Numbered from the stretch's first letter, positions 23,117 to 37,917 are shown. The stretch: DNA of 64,000 bases from Artemisia argyi (GCA_030686995.1 CM060709.1:15343360-15407359), one strand, 5' to 3'. The notes: generated by a model not told the origin, from the sequence alone. Translations and numbers: made by a program.

Positions 23117-24325
23117 TTATTTAATGGAAATAGGGGAGGTTTTTGCGACACTTAGGATTAAGTGCGGGTGATAGTAGCGATACACACCGGCTTGGTGGAA
23201 GTATGCCTCGTGAGAAAAGAGTGGTGGATGAATTATATGCTCAAAGGGGTGTGCTCCTTTCATCATAACCTTACCTAGTTTAATTGGGTTAGTAGGCGAA
23301 TTGAGGTTTTCTCCTAGAAAGGGATCATTTTCTAACAACTTCGGGAGACTCCTAGTTGGGAATCCATCTTGACCTAATAAACCTGGTTTAAACCCATAAT
23401 GTTTCTTGTGATCAATCATGAATGGGTGATGTAAGTATGTAAGGTCATGGTTCACTCCTATATTGGCTTCCTTTCTACAAGGCTTAGATTCCACTACCTT
23501 CAACGTAAAACTACCCAGACTATATGGTTTGATGGGTGGATTGGGACCTATTTCAATTCCTAAATTCTCATCCAAGGATGGAAGATTAGGTAACGGTTTT
23601 GGTTGAGGCTCCGGTTCATCAAAACTAGGAACTTCCATAGACCTAGAAGAACGGTTTTGACTACAAGTATTCAGATCTACTTCTTCTAGTTGTGTTTGGT
23701 CCAAGGGGTCTGCCTCTATTGGGGTTCCTATTGTCTCTTCTACTTCTTCCGGATAAGTCACGGGTGGTGTGTATGCCTCAAATGATGGTAGGACTTGTGG
23801 GGTAATTGATGGGCTTAGATTTTCTACTCTATCGTCCATCTTATCAAGATCACCTAAGTGTTCATCTTGTATTATGGTAGTGCCTAACCATGACATGCAC
23901 TTAGGTACTTCAACTCTACCCACCTCATTTCTAAACAAACCTTCCGATTGATCCATCCAAATACCAAATAGGTCTAAGTTTACCATTTTTGGGTGCCATG
24001 TTCCACTTCTTTTATGGGCGAGAATCTCAAAGATTTCCCATACCTCTTCATCATCATAATCCCACATTTTGCCATCTTCCATATCTTCAATCTGCTTCTG
24101 GGTTTGGCAGTCGATACGAGTGTAAAAGATTTGAAGTGGAAACAATAAGTCAAGACCATGATGAAGGACCTTTTTTAGTAAGTATTTGAAACGAGTCCAT
24201 GCATCGGAAAAAGATTCACCATTATGTCGACGGAACATAAAGATGTCATTTTGGAGTGGAAGGGGTAGATTATGTAATGGATTTGGTCGATTGGTTGAAA
24301 ATTTTTGCGGATTCGCGTTTTCCAT
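23117..24325 (-). CDS. Truncated gag-like protein of element C
   Basis: This 402-residue ORF reads on the element's sense strand. Residues about 18-115 align with the C-terminal half of the gag domain of element D (the ND-x3-F-x12-W-TRFK-LL-K pattern, then H-HG-DL). The N-terminal half of the domain and the zinc knuckle are missing. The rest is acidic and proline-rich (EPEPQPKPLPNLPSLDENLG near 250), ending in a KKHYGFKPGLLG block that I recall from Asteraceae gypsy-associated proteins. With no protease or polymerase it cannot support autonomous movement. The frame is uninterrupted, which for an element with 3% LTR divergence suggests it was already in this form at insertion. Confidence 0.6.
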   Translation of the reverse strand: MENANPQKFSTNRPNPLHNLPLPLQNDIFMFRRHNGESFSDAWTRFKYLLKKVLHHGLDLLFPLQIFYTRIDCQTQKQIEDMEDGKMWDYDDEEVWEIFEILAHKRSGTWHPKMVNLDLFGIWMDQSEGLFRNEVGRVEVPKCMSWLGTTIIQDEHLGDLDKMDDRVENLSPSITPQVLPSFEAYTPPVTYPEEVEETIGTPIEADPLDQTQLEEVDLNTCSQNRSSRSMEVPSFDEPEPQPKPLPNLPSLDENLGIEIGPNPPIKPYSLGSFTLKVVESKPCRKEANIGVNHDLTYLHHPFMIDHKKHYGFKPGLLGQDGFPTRSLPKLLENDPFLGENLNSPTNPIKLGKVMMKGAHPFEHIIHPPLFSHEAYFHQAGVYRYYHPHLILSVAKTSPISIK

Positions 24326-24470
24326 GATGGCTGATGGTAATGGTTACGAACAAAAACACGAAGAATTAAGATAGACTAAAGAAAACCTAAAAATAAAAAA
24401 TAAAATCTTACTAGAAAGGAATCTAGCAAGTAGACCTAATAAAAAGAGATTCTAACCTAGACAATAACTA

Positions 24471-24490
24471 TTCCCCGGGCAGCGGTGCCA
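24471..24490 (-). other. Primer-binding site of element C (tRNA-Asp type)
   Basis: On the minus strand TGGCACCGCTGCCCGGGGAA lies six bases from the LTR end. It approximates the complement of the tRNA-Asp 3' end (TGGCGCCGTTGCCGGGG) typical of Athila/Tat elements, with two substitutions and one inserted C. Confidence 0.75.
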
Positions 24491-24577
24491 AAAACTTGAT
24501 ACGTGGAAATCGCACCAGGCTTTACCTCTCAAGGGATCTTGAGAAGCTTACAACCCCCACCAGGCAGTGTACCTGAT

Positions 24578-24604
24578 CGTTGTAGTATAGTATAGTGACA
24601 AGTA
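24578..24604 (+). other. tRNA-Asp 5'-half-like stretch in the C 5' LTR
   Basis: Identical to 11638-11664. It lies 88 bases from the primer-binding site in the element's transcript sense and is complementary to tRNA-Asp positions 3-24 in that sense. Confidence 0.75.
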
Positions 24605-25462
24605 CCGGGGGATTGATCGTTCAGCTAGGAATAGTGTCGCTAGGATTAGAAAACCTAAATACTAGTTCTAGAGATGAGGGATGATTCTTTTTGTATTTTT
24701 ATATTTTTTTAGAAAGCAAGTTAAAATCTCGAGTTTGAAGGATTTTGGGCGGAATTAGTTGCTAGTCAACTAACCCAATACTAAGATGCAATCAAAATAA
24801 AATACTAAAAATGAAAATAAAACTAATTATACTAAGGTTGTGAGCAATAAGTGGAGAAATGTGTTTACTTAGATTTCACTACTCCCTAGATATCTTTTAC
24901 ACGTTAATTACTTGTTATAGTTGCGTGGATGACGGATTGTATTCCTTAATACCATTCCTGGGGTGGCGTACTTATTTCCCCAATCCTATGAGTGCCTACT
25001 TCACTCCTATGTCGAGCCTGCAAGAAGCTCCTAACATGGGATCATTAGAATTTACTCATGCATTAAATACAAACAATAAAACCTAGTACACATCGGTTCA
25101 TGTTTCCTAAGACGTTCAAGCATGTTACGATTTGGAGATTTTCCAGTTTTCTTAAGCCTAACATTGAAATCATTCATCCAATACAACCATAAACATGTAA
25201 TCAACACATAATCAACATCTAGGTTTCATTAGATCTAAGCAAACACAAGATAAATCTAGCCTAGCATGGTGGAATCAAGACAAGCACAAGATATAGACAA
25301 CCAACTCATAGACATATTGATTGAATTAAAAGAACACTTATCTCAATAGCACATGTAAGCATTCAAGGGTTGAAAACCCTTGAAAAGATGTAAGATTCGT
25401 ATATGGTTCGGCCTTAGGGTTTCTCCAAACTTGTTCCTCTCTAATGAATGAAAATTAGAAAA

Positions 25463-25710
25463 CTATATATAGATATTAGAGGCTGACGGCGTCAAGAACA
25501 AATGGGTGACGCCGTCATCTCGCCGCCAAAATAATCCTCGGACTGCCTTGATCTACATCTGACGCCGTCATGTAGTCCATATTTGCAGGTCGTCACACAT
25601 TTAACTCTTGACGCTCTACTTTGTGACGCCTTCATTTCTGTACTGGGTCGTCATGATCTTTACTCTTGACGCTGTCAGGAAAGTCTTCTTGACGCCGTCA
25701 GACACTGTTC
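25463..25710 (-). promoter_or_regulatory. TATA box and TGACG palindrome cluster of the C LTR
   Basis: CTATATATAG (25463-25472) is preceded on the minus strand by intact or decayed TGACGGCGTCA/TGACGCCGTCA motifs near 25484, 25508, 25560, 25610, 25663 and 25688. The less decayed version is in element D. Confidence 0.7.
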
Positions 25711-25906
25711 CCAGCATGGAAAATTAAGTCTTTGGTGTTTTCTTCACTTTTATGCTCCAAAAACGTCCGAATTGCTTTCTTTTCCAGATTTCGCTCCCAA
25801 AGTACCTAAAATCACAAAAGGAACGATTTAGGGCAATATTTGACCAAATAAATTCAATTCCGGGCATAAATGACCCCCTAAAAACGGATCATTTTTCGCC
25901 TCATCA

Positions 25907-26223
25907 ACTTGACTGGGTCATCTCCCCTCACGCAAACTGGTATGATTGATTTTGTCCAAGGTCGTGCTATGATTGATGCTGCAAAATGTAAGCGCGTCAA
26001 ATACGGATCTAAATGCGCGAATATTGGATATGGGTTCATCCCTTTCTCGTTTTCCTCTTTGGGGGAACTTGAGGCAGATGCGGTGTCCTTACTTAAGCGG
26101 ATCCGGAAGTTCTCCATTACTCAAGACATTGGGGCGCGTGCTGCTACTCATATTTTTAATAGGATTAGTTTTGCTATTGCTAAAGGTGTGAGGGCCCAGA
26201 TAGTTTCGAGGGCTCCCCACTAA
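25907..26223 (+). pseudogene. Non-LTR-retroelement-type C-terminal protein, second half
   Basis: The frame resumes after the duplicated ACTTG with TGSSPLTQTGM, then a K-x3-KY block, IGYGFIPFSFSSLGELE and QDIGARAATHIFNR, and stops at 26221-26223. Together with 11281-11556 it forms the C-terminal portion of one protein, with only the TAG near 11525 breaking the frame. The (TAA)n tail starts 45 bases after the stop, which supports a non-LTR retroelement 3' end. Confidence 0.6.
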
Positions 26224-26267
26224 TTTCTTGTAATCATATGGTTTTATTTCTAATGAAAGTGATGTTT

Positions 26268-26360
<93 letters not shown>
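26268..26360 (+). repeat. (TAA)n tail
   Basis: About 30 uninterrupted TAA/ATA units, directly downstream of the split gene and cut by the start of element A. Several plant LINE families end in such short tandem tails, so I read it as the tail and not as a chance microsatellite. Confidence 0.85.
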
Positions 26361-28014
26361 TGTTGATATAAATAATGCCTAAAAACATTATTAACATATA
26401 TCGATATCTCTATGTTTTGATAATCACAAAACGTAAACTCATTGAACTACAAATTATGACGTAAACAAGTATTTAGTCGTAAATATTTGCTTTAGCATCC
26501 ATATCACTTTAGGTATGAATAAACAAAGTGTCTAATGCATTTTATGATCAAAGGAATTTTTATTTTTACAAACCTTACATTTTATTAAAGTGGGACAAAC
26601 ATTTTAAACTTATACAAAACATTTTTGTATTTATAAGAAATGTTTTATTCAAAATAAATATTTTGAATTCAAATTTCAACCCAAAAAACGGCTACATTCT
26701 TCAGGAAAAACCTCCCCCACAAAAAGACAAAAAAATCTGAAGAAAAAATATTTTTTTCTTAGGCGGCCCCCTTAATTATACTAGGCGGTCCCCTTAATTA
26801 TTAAGGGGACCGGCCACGCTACCAAACAGTATTTTTCTCCCTATAAATACTGGTTCATCCCACAGAATTTTCTCACCTTTTGCACTCCAAAACTTTCTGT
26901 TCTAGATCCACATTTCTATTTTCTTAATCCTTTGATCATAAGTGTATAATTTTTTGTTCCAAAGTGATTCAAACTTCATCCTCTCAAGTGCAAGAGAAGA
27001 ATACTTCTATCCCCCAAGACAAGAAGTATTACAACTTGTTGTGACCTTCACATACAAGTTGTTGGTTCATCATAAAGATTATTTACATTACTCTTTGTGA
27101 AGATTGTTGTGTATATGTGATTGTAGATAGTTGTGCTAGGCATATTGATTGTGTGATTAGTTAGTTGTTTGGTGTGAAGAAGAAAAGTTAGGAATTAGAT
27201 TATAGTGAAGAAGCTAGGTGTGAATTTGTTATTTGTGAAGTAAATTGGTGTGAAGAAGATAGGCTTGAAGGAGATAGTTGTGAAGATAGATAGGTGTGAA
27301 GAAGTAGTGTTGTGATTAAGTAGTGACTAGGTGTGAAGAAGTTGTGTAGAAGGTGTGAATAAGTTGTGACGAAGTTGTGGTGTGTATATTGGTGTGTAAG
27401 GTTTCTTCGCCATAAGGAGCTTGTTGACATAGTGAAGAAAACTCTCGAGTAGGTGACTCGAGGAGTGGAGTAGGGCAAGGAAGGTGTCCTTGTAGCCGAG
27501 CCACTAAAAATCCTTTGTCTCGCGGTTAGATCTTTCCATATCTTACTTATTAACTTTGTTATATCGTTATTACTTTTGTAGACGTAGACGTATATATATA
27601 GTTGCTCATTTAGTGCCAGTATTGATTTTACTTAAAGATCAAACGAAAGTTTCATTCACAAAACAAAGTTTTTACAATCAAAATAAAAAGGTTACATACA
27701 TATAATTGATCATTTCGATCAAGTATAGTTTTCATACAAAATATAACTAAGGATTATAAAATAAACGATTACGTACTTATCTCTTATATATAGTTATAAT
27801 TGTTTATATTATGCATGTGTTGATTTCACATACTTAGCTTACATTGTTATTATTGTTCATACTTAGATATACTTGTTCATATTGTTCAAGATTTGAGTTC
27901 ACATAAGATTAAATCAAAGTTTTAAAAGCAAACAAGGTTTTAAAACTAAACTAAGTTTTCATAATAAAATTAAAAAGACGTAAAACTATTCAACCCCCCT
28001 TCTAGTTTTCCACA
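26361..28014 (+). mobile_element. 5' LTR of element A
   Basis: It begins TGTTGATATAAAT and ends TTTTCCACA, 1654 bp long. The palindrome and TATA box are at 26757-26849. A GTGAAGAAG-rich zone occupies 27175-27370, and blocks shared with B and G (agtggagtagggcaaggaag type) follow near 27463. Confidence 0.92.
26757..26849 (+). promoter_or_regulatory. Nested palindrome and TATA box of the A LTR
   Basis: Left arms GGCGGCCCCCTTAATTA and GGCGGTCCCCTTAATTA face one right arm TTAAGGGGACCGGCC (26762-26815). Outside them AGAAAAAATATTTTTT-type and AGTATTTTTCTCC sequences give a further imperfect arm. TATAAATA is at 26842-26849. The 3' LTR (33332-33405) has two right arms. Confidence 0.7.
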
Positions 28015-28016
28015 AT

Positions 28017-28030
28017 TGGTATCAGGAGCC
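28017..28030 (+). other. Primer-binding site of element A
   Basis: TGGTATCAGGAGCC resembles the tRNA-Met complement TGGTATCAGAGCC with one extra G, two bases after the LTR end. Confidence 0.85.
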
Positions 28031-28082
28031 ACGTCTAGCAAGATTTTTAAAATATATTGTATTTTAAAACTTGTAACGATCT

Positions 28083-29891
28083 ATGGAATCTGAAAAATAT
28101 TTAGAAGGGCAATCTATGCAAAGACCACCACTATTTGAAAGTGATGGATTTTTATATTGGAAAAATCGATTCGAAACTTATGTGAAGTCAAAGGATCTAG
28201 ATCTTTGGCATGTTATTACTAATGGTGATTTTTTACCTACTCAAAATAATCCCGAAACAAATAAAGATGAAATAGTACCTTTTGAAAAACAAAATGATGA
28301 TTTAAAAAGAAGACTTTCTAAAAACAATGAAGCAAAAATGGTTATTTACAATTCGTTACCACGTAAAGAATACGAAAGAATTTTTATGTGTAAAACCGCA
28401 AAAGAAATTTGGGATTCTTTACTAATCACTCACAAAGGTAATAGTCAAGTTAAAGATAACAAAATAGATCTTCTTGTTCAACAATATGAACAATTTACGA
28501 TTCCGGAGGAGGAATCAATAGATAATGCTTTTGCTAGATTTAACACTATTATCACAAGTTTAAAAGCACTTGATGAGAATTCTTCTAGTAAGAATTTTGT
28601 TAGGAAATTTCTTAGGGCTCTTCATCCAAAATGGCGAGCTAAAGTCACGGCTATTGAAGAATCAAGGAATCTGTCAACTCTACAACTTGACGAATTGATC
28701 GGCAACTTAAAGGTCTACGAAGAAATAATAAAGAAAGACTCCGAGATGGTCAAAGGAAAAAGGGAGCAAAGCAAATCAATTGAGTTGAGAGCTAAAAAGG
28801 ACTCTAGTGACGAAGAATGCTCAATCTCCAAAAGTGACGATGAAGAGTATGCTATGGCCGTACGAGACTTCAAGAAATTCTTCAAAAGACGAGGAAGATA
28901 TGTTAGGCAACCATATAATGAAAGGAACTGTTTTAAATGTGGCAATCCAAATCATCTCATCGGAAAGTGTCCAATGATGTCAAGAGATCAAAATCAAAAG
29001 GCGTTTATCGGAGGTGCTTGGAGTGATAGCGATGAGGACAAGAAAGAAAACACAAATGAAGAAAAGTGTCTTATGGCTAAGACATCAAGCGAGGTACGTT
29101 CCGAAACCGATTACTTTAGTGAGGAAAATTTATCATTAGACGAAAAAGACCTAGATAGTGAATATAATGGGTTATGCATATTAGGTAAAAAGGTTATAGC
29201 TAAAAATAAGTCACTAAAACATATTAATAATCTATTAGAAAATGAAGTACTTGAATTAAAAATTAAACTACAACATTTGGAAAAAGGAAAAGAAGTTTTT
29301 ATAAAATGTAAAACATGCTTAGAGGTTAAAAATGAAAACGAAAAACTTAAAAATGAAATTTTCAAACTTGACAAGTTTAAAAATTGTAGTAACCCACTTA
29401 AGAAAATAATAAGTGTTCAAGAAACTTCGGGAGATAAATCCGGTCTAGGATTAACTTCAACTAATGTTTCAACTAGTGAAAATAAAAGTATAAAGTTTGA
29501 ATGTGAATCTAGTAAACAAAAATCATTAGAATCAAATCCTAAGTATATACTTACAAAAGATAGAAAAATACCCATTGCGAATGATGAAAAAGTAAAAACT
29601 TTTTATAAACCATCCTTAAAGACCAAAGTAGGATCCTCTAAACCTAAATTAAGATCTAAAACTCCACCACCAAGAAAACCTAACAATCATCATCCAAGAT
29701 CTAAAACACCTCAACCTAGAAGAAATCAAAATAGACAATATTACAATAACACTAGAAATCAAATGTGGAATTATCAACCAAGTTACAATCCTTGGGAAAT
29801 ATTACCACCATACATGCGTCCTAGCCAAATGTTAAATATGTTTGGACCAAACAACTTTGGACCAATGAGACAATGGGGACCAAGTGGCTAA
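28083..29891 (+). CDS. Gag of Sirevirus-like element A
   Basis: An intact 602-residue ORF. Residues about 15-60 hold the '[21 protein letters not shown]' type N-terminal block and about 65-205 the UBN2-type gag domain of copia elements ([23 protein letters not shown], then [18 protein letters not shown]). A zinc knuckle C-x2-C-x4-H-x4-C starts at residue 283. Two charged coiled-coil stretches follow (about 370-440), then a Pro/Arg/Asn-rich basic tail. Gag packages RNA into cytoplasmic particles. In Sireviruses it is normally followed by pol; here the frame ends and no pol follows. The ATG at 28083 lies 69 bases after the LTR. The undisturbed frame despite about 2% LTR divergence is compatible with use in trans. 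Confidence 0.88.
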   Translation: MESEKYLEGQSMQRPPLFESDGFLYWKNRFETYVKSKDLDLWHVITNGDFLPTQNNPETNKDEIVPFEKQNDDLKRRLSKNNEAKMVIYNSLPRKEYERIFMCKTAKEIWDSLLITHKGNSQVKDNKIDLLVQQYEQFTIPEEESIDNAFARFNTIITSLKALDENSSSKNFVRKFLRALHPKWRAKVTAIEESRNLSTLQLDELIGNLKVYEEIIKKDSEMVKGKREQSKSIELRAKKDSSDEECSISKSDDEEYAMAVRDFKKFFKRRGRYVRQPYNERNCFKCGNPNHLIGKCPMMSRDQNQKAFIGGAWSDSDEDKKENTNEEKCLMAKTSSEVRSETDYFSEENLSLDEKDLDSEYNGLCILGKKVIAKNKSLKHINNLLENEVLELKIKLQHLEKGKEVFIKCKTCLEVKNENEKLKNEIFKLDKFKNCSNPLKKIISVQETSGDKSGLGLTSTNVSTSENKSIKFECESSKQKSLESNPKYILTKDRKIPIANDEKVKTFYKPSLKTKVGSSKPKLRSKTPPPRKPNNHHPRSKTPQPRRNQNRQYYNNTRNQMWNYQPSYNPWEILPPYMRPSQMLNMFGPNNFGPMRQWGPSG

Positions 29892-31234
29892 GTTGTCAAT
29901 CTTGGAAGAAGTTGGAATATCATCTACAAATGACTTCTATAAGTCAACATGGTCACTTGAAGTGCTTGAAGATATTCCATTGCAGACTAAAAGGTACGCA
30001 TTTCTTTTAAGTTCATCACTATAATTTGCATGCTTAGATAAATGATTAGTTAGATTAATGCTTAGTACATAATTGCTTATATTCTTATAGCCTAGAAACA
30101 TCATTGGTTGATTCTCCTAGGAATAAGATAAAACTGTTCATTGCCGAACGAAATAGAAAATTGAAATCTTCTATATCCACTATTAGCAAACTCATGGTGA
30201 TGAAGTGAAATTAGTTAAGTGGATCGATCGTTAATATAGAAGTAGGATTAGATCCCTCGCATGGGAAAACTATGGATGAAACAAGCTCTCGTAGACTATG
30301 GCATTAAGTTAGATAAGCGTGCGAAAACTAAGGAACTATAGATGTTAGGTTATACCCCATTCAACACTCTCGCATCTAACATATAAATTATCGTCTTCAT
30401 TTCCTTTAGGATCATAGGATGTAGAAACAATAGCATGAGATAATAAAATGCTTAACCAATCCTCTTGAGCATGAGATCTTTAATAAACATTTTTTAAAAA
30501 TATTTGAGTTATGATATTTGTTGTCAAAAATCTAATATCTCTAAAAATATGCAAAAACCTCACATTTTGGAAAATAGTTTTTCAAATAACTATCCCACTT
30601 TTAAATAACATGTTTTCACTATCAATATCCACAATTTTGTTTTGATCAAAACTAAAGATTGGGAAAATATTCTTTACCGTTCATTCACACATTTGAAGTA
30701 AAAACCCAATCTATTTTATTCAAATAACTCTCACATCTAAGTGAAAACTTACTTTCAAACATTGTTGAATAATGCTAAAAACGTCTCTTTTAAAATCATG
30801 CATGGTGATCTCATATTTGTCATCTATATTTATATAAATGACACTTATAAGTGAACTAAATCAAATCAAGAGGACCATGGTTTGTTCATTAAGACTTTGT
30901 TTGTAACAAGTCTAGAAATCCATGCTATCAGAACTACCCACTTATTGCACATTGATACACATTAGGATTAATCCTCCTAGTTATGTAGTTATGAAATATT
31001 TGATGTTGCTTATTATTTCCTAGCACTTATATTTTACTTGCTTGATGAGTATGTTGGCATGCTAGATGAAATTGCTTGTTTACTTAATCTTTTTGATTAA
31101 CATGCTTTGGCTACATAATTGCCTACATAATTAGTATATGCTTAATCGCCTCAAAGAGTTGGACTTGTTTGAAACCAAAAACACAACCTTTCTGCAATTC
31201 ACTACCAAAAACTCTTTTCTGGCAATCTGGGAAT
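29892..31234 (+). mobile_element. Non-coding interior of element A
   Basis: AT-rich sequence downstream of gag in the place where pol would be. I found no pol motif in any frame and no RNA gene. Confidence 0.65.
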
Positions 31235-31327
31235 CACCAGATGGGCGGCCCCCTTAAATCATAAGGCGGCCCCCTTAATTATTAAGGGGACCGGCCTCCA
31301 ATTAAGGGGATCGGCCATCTGATGGTC
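31235..31327. repeat. Nested GC palindrome inside element A
   Basis: Two left arms (GGGCGGCCCCCTTAAA, GGCGGCCCCCTTAATT) face two right arms (TTAAGGGGACCGGCC, AATTAAGGGGATCGGCC). Outermost CACCAGATGG and CCATCTGATGG extend the pairing. Same module as in the A and B LTRs. Confidence 0.85.
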
Positions 31328-31554
31328 GAAGGTGTTGTTTCCTTTTTCTACTTTTTAGCCCATTTCATCCTACACTTCCCAAAATTCATAAACCTTCTAT
31401 CAAAATTTACACATCCTTAATCCCACCAATCCTACATTATAAACACTCTCATTCCTCTCAATCTATACTCATCTCTTCACGACCTCTCCCATTAAACCAA
31501 AAGCACCAAATAACCCATTTGGAGAAGAAAGCCTAACTTCCATTAAAAGCCCGT

Positions 31555-32350
31555 CAAACCAAATGATGTTGTCAAACATCCAACACCAAATTCCGCCTAT
31601 GTCTTCAACATTACATACCTAACACCTCACTCTCCTTCTCACCAACATCACATATCAAAAACCTTTACTCACCCATATCCTTCTACATTACACTCAAACC
31701 TCATAATCTTTTCACAACTCAAGCGATGTTGTTCATAATCAACCAACACCTAAACCTCACTCTCACACAAATGATCCATTTAATAACAAATCATCCATTC
31801 GTGCTTCCACTAATGCTCCTTCTTATGATGAGCATGCACAATCCCAAAACAATAATCCCAACCTCATTACCAACATTTACATGTTGCTCATTCAACAAAA
31901 ACACCATCCACTCATGAAGCATATCTTCCACCAATATCATGTTTTCATGATTACCCAAGCTCAAACATGTCTCCACCACCAAGAGTATCACCACCACATC
32001 CTACAACTTCACATGCCATTCCTATGTTGCATGTTCAAACCCTCACCCAAGAAAACTATCATGCTCCACCACCGTCACCTTCCTCGGAACACTTAATGTT
32101 CGTTGAGGCGCTAAAAGAATCTCATGAGCTTAGTGCTCTTTTAGCCTTACATCTTGCTCAACGCAATTTGGATCCACCTTCATCTAGATCACCCTCATCA
32201 CCACACAACATAAATCAACTTGAGAAGCATGTCAACAATTGACCTTGTTTCATCTTTCTCCTAAAAACCATTGCATACAATGAATACTTCACTTGGATTG
32301 CATATCTTCTCACTAGATCACATCCAATACCCTCACTTGAACAACATCCA
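31555..32350 (+). pseudogene. Decayed copy of the orphan ORF of element B
   Basis: Patches in different frames align with the 288-residue protein of element B. The best is 31967-32242, covering the proline cluster, the EHLxFVEALKESHELSALLALHLAQRNLD helix and the VEKHVNN-type block, ending at an in-frame TGA. The CPC motif and second helix continue after that stop, through about 32350. Several frameshifts separate the N-terminal patches. The position between the interior palindrome and the polypurine tracts equals that in B. Confidence 0.75.
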
Positions 32351-32744
32351 AAACCTTAATCAACCTCTTCCACTACAAACTCTCCACAACCAAACTCTCC
32401 AACATTCATGACCCAAACATATACCTCTATTAATCTAACAACCTCACCCTAACTCAACCATCATCATTCCAAACACTCCATCATCAACCATCTAAGCATA
32501 TTATATGCTTATGATTTTCACTTTCAAATACGAATCAACCAACCTTTTGTTACAAGCAAGTCCGATGGCTCTCTTTGGCAAATTAGGATCTTTAACATAA
32601 TCTCTTTGAATTAATTGTTATGTATCCTTAATATTTGTTTGCTATGCTTGTTATTTGTATATTGCATATTCTTCTATATATGCTTGTGCTTCTAATATTT
32701 TTCTTGCGAGCATTCCATATCTCGATCCCTTGATGCCATCGAAC

Positions 32745-32930
32745 GAGGGGGAGCACACATCAATGGGGAGCTTTCATCCCGTCTAACTTCATTTATGAAG
32801 CTAGTCGGCATAACTCTTTTGATTCTACAAAAAGGGGGAGAAGTGAATATAAACTCACTAAATACATGTCTAAAATTTAATATTTAGACTTGATGAGTTT
32901 AGGTTTTGTAATCATCAAAAAGGGGGAGAT
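32745..32930 (+). other. Multiple polypurine tracts of element A
   Basis: GAGGGGGAGC near 32745, AAAAAGGGGGAGAAG near 32829 and AAAAAGGGGGAGAT ending at 32930, directly before the 3' LTR. The same spacing pattern occurs in element B. Confidence 0.85.
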
Positions 32931-33738
32931 TGTTGATATAAATAATGCCTAAAAACATTGTTAACATATATCGATATCTCTATGTTTTGATAATCACAAA
33001 ACGTAAACTCATTGAACTACAAATTATGATGTAAACAGGTATTTAGTCGTAAATACTTGCTTTAGCATCCATATCACTTAAGGTATGAATAAACAAAGTG
33101 TCTAATGCATTTTATGATCAAAGGAATTTTTATTTTTACAAACCTTACATTTTATTAAAGTGGGACAAACATTTTTAAACTTATACAAAACATTTTTCTA
33201 TTTATAAGAAATGTTTTATTCAAAATAAATATTTTGAATTCAAATTTCAACCCAAAAAACGGCTACATTCTTCAGGAAAAACCTCCCCCACAAAAAGACA
33301 AAAAAATCGGAAGAAAAAATATTTTTTTCTTAGGCGGCCCCCTTAATTATACTAGGCGGTCCCTTTAATTATTAAGGGGACCGACACCCAATTAAGGGGA
33401 CCGGCCACGCTCCCAAACAATATTTTTCTCCCTATAAATACTGGTTCATCCCACAGAATTTTCTCACCTTTTGCACTCCAAAACTTTCTGTTCTAGATCC
33501 ACATTTCTATTCTCTTAATCCTTTGATCATAAGTGTATAATTCTTTGTTTCAAAGTGATTCAAACTTCATCCTCTCAAGTGCAAGAGAAGAATACTTCTA
33601 TCCCCCAAGACAAGAAGTATTACAACTTGTTGTGACCTCCACATACAAGTTGTTGGTGCATCATCAAGATTATTTACATTACTCTTTGTGAAGATTGTTG
33701 TGTATATGTGATTGTAGATAGTTGTGCTAGGTATATTG
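32931..33738 (+). mobile_element. 3' LTR of element A, first part
   Basis: It aligns with 26361-27156 and stops in the middle of the sequence at TATTG (33734-33738), where element E begins. The other part of the LTR should start with TATTG again beyond the right end of E, outside the window. Confidence 0.92.
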
Positions 33739-37271
<3,533 letters not shown>

Positions 37272-37323
37272 TCCTCCCAGCCTCAGAAGGAACCCGTCTC
37301 GGGTTTCTCTTGAAATAACCCAT

Positions 37324-37917
37324 CTACGAAGTGAAAAGCTTCGGATATCTTTTTCGAAACTCATCCTCGCGTTCCCACGTAAATTCCGGTCCATGCCGCG
37401 AATTCCAACGAACTTTGATGAGCGGAATACGACTCCTCTTGAGTCGTTTGATCTCTCTATCCATTATCTCAATCGGCTCTTCCACAAAATTCAAACTTTC
37501 ATCCACACGAATATCCTTGATCGGTATAACTGGTGTTTCCTCTGAAAGGCATTTCTTCAGATTACTAATATGAAACACATCATGAACTTTACTCAGTTCC
37601 ATAGGTAATTCCAAACGATACGCTACGGGCCCAATTCTATCCAAAATAAGAAATGGTCCAATATAGCGGGGATTAAGTTTCCCACGTTTCCCAAAATGTA
37701 TCACACCCTTCCAAGGCGAGACCTTCAACATCACTCTGTCTCCAACCTGGAATTCTAGGGGTTTACGCCTCTGATCGGCGTAGCTTTTCTGCCTATCTCT
37801 AGCTGCTTGCAGTCGATCTCGAATCTGCGTTACTTTCTCCGTAGTCTCCAAGATAAGCTCAGGGCCTGTGAGTTGGCTATCTCCAACTTCTGCCCAACCA
37901 ATAGGTGAACGGCATTT
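37324..37917 (-). pseudogene. E polyprotein: integrase C terminus and chromodomain-like end
   Basis: This part of the frame follows an in-frame TGA at 37918-37920 (minus). It holds the integrase C-terminal [19 protein letters not shown] block, the [11 protein letters not shown] block, and at the end an [25 protein letters not shown] chromodomain-like stretch, stopping at 37324. In chromoviruses this domain directs integration toward particular chromatin marks. The stop is consistent with CGA to TGA, the change expected from deamination of methylated CpG. Confidence 0.85.

Larger units (their letters stand above)
11557..25906 (-). mobile_element. Non-autonomous Athila-like gypsy element C
   Basis: Both LTRs (11557-12935 and 24497-25906) are present, beginning TGAT and ending ATCA, and an exact 5-bp duplication ACTTG flanks them at 11552-11556 and 25907-25911. 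Removing the 7.7 kb insertion B leaves about 6.7 kb. The primer site is tRNA-Asp-like; a single ORF (23117-24325) carries a truncated gag; a long non-coding tail follows. No protease, reverse transcriptase or integrase is present, so any movement would need proteins from a relative. LTR divergence by eye is about 3% plus a 34-bp indel. Confidence 0.92.
24497..25906 (-). mobile_element. 5' LTR of element C
   Basis: The minus strand starts TGATGAGGCG at 25906 and ends at 24497. A cluster of TGACG-N-CGTCA-type motifs (about 25484-25710) lies upstream of the TATA box CTATATATAG (25463-25472). The tRNA-Asp-like stretch is at 24578-24604. The outer flank ACTTG pairs with 11552-11556. Confidence 0.92.
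26361..33738 (+). mobile_element. Gag-only Sirevirus-like element A (3' LTR cut by E)
   Basis: The 5' LTR is 26361-28014, gag 28083-29891, a decayed orphan ORF 31555-32350, polypurine tracts 32745-32930, and the first 808 bp of the 3' LTR 32931-33738. There is no protease, integrase or reverse transcriptase, the organisation described for TR-GAG elements. LTR divergence over the shared part is about 2% by eye. Its left flank is the TAA tail, so the target duplication cannot be told from the repeat. Confidence 0.9.

Noticed and set aside
26089..26397. Minus-strand ORF with a long poly-Tyr run
   Set aside because: It translates the (TAA)n tail plus the antisense of the split non-LTR-type gene.
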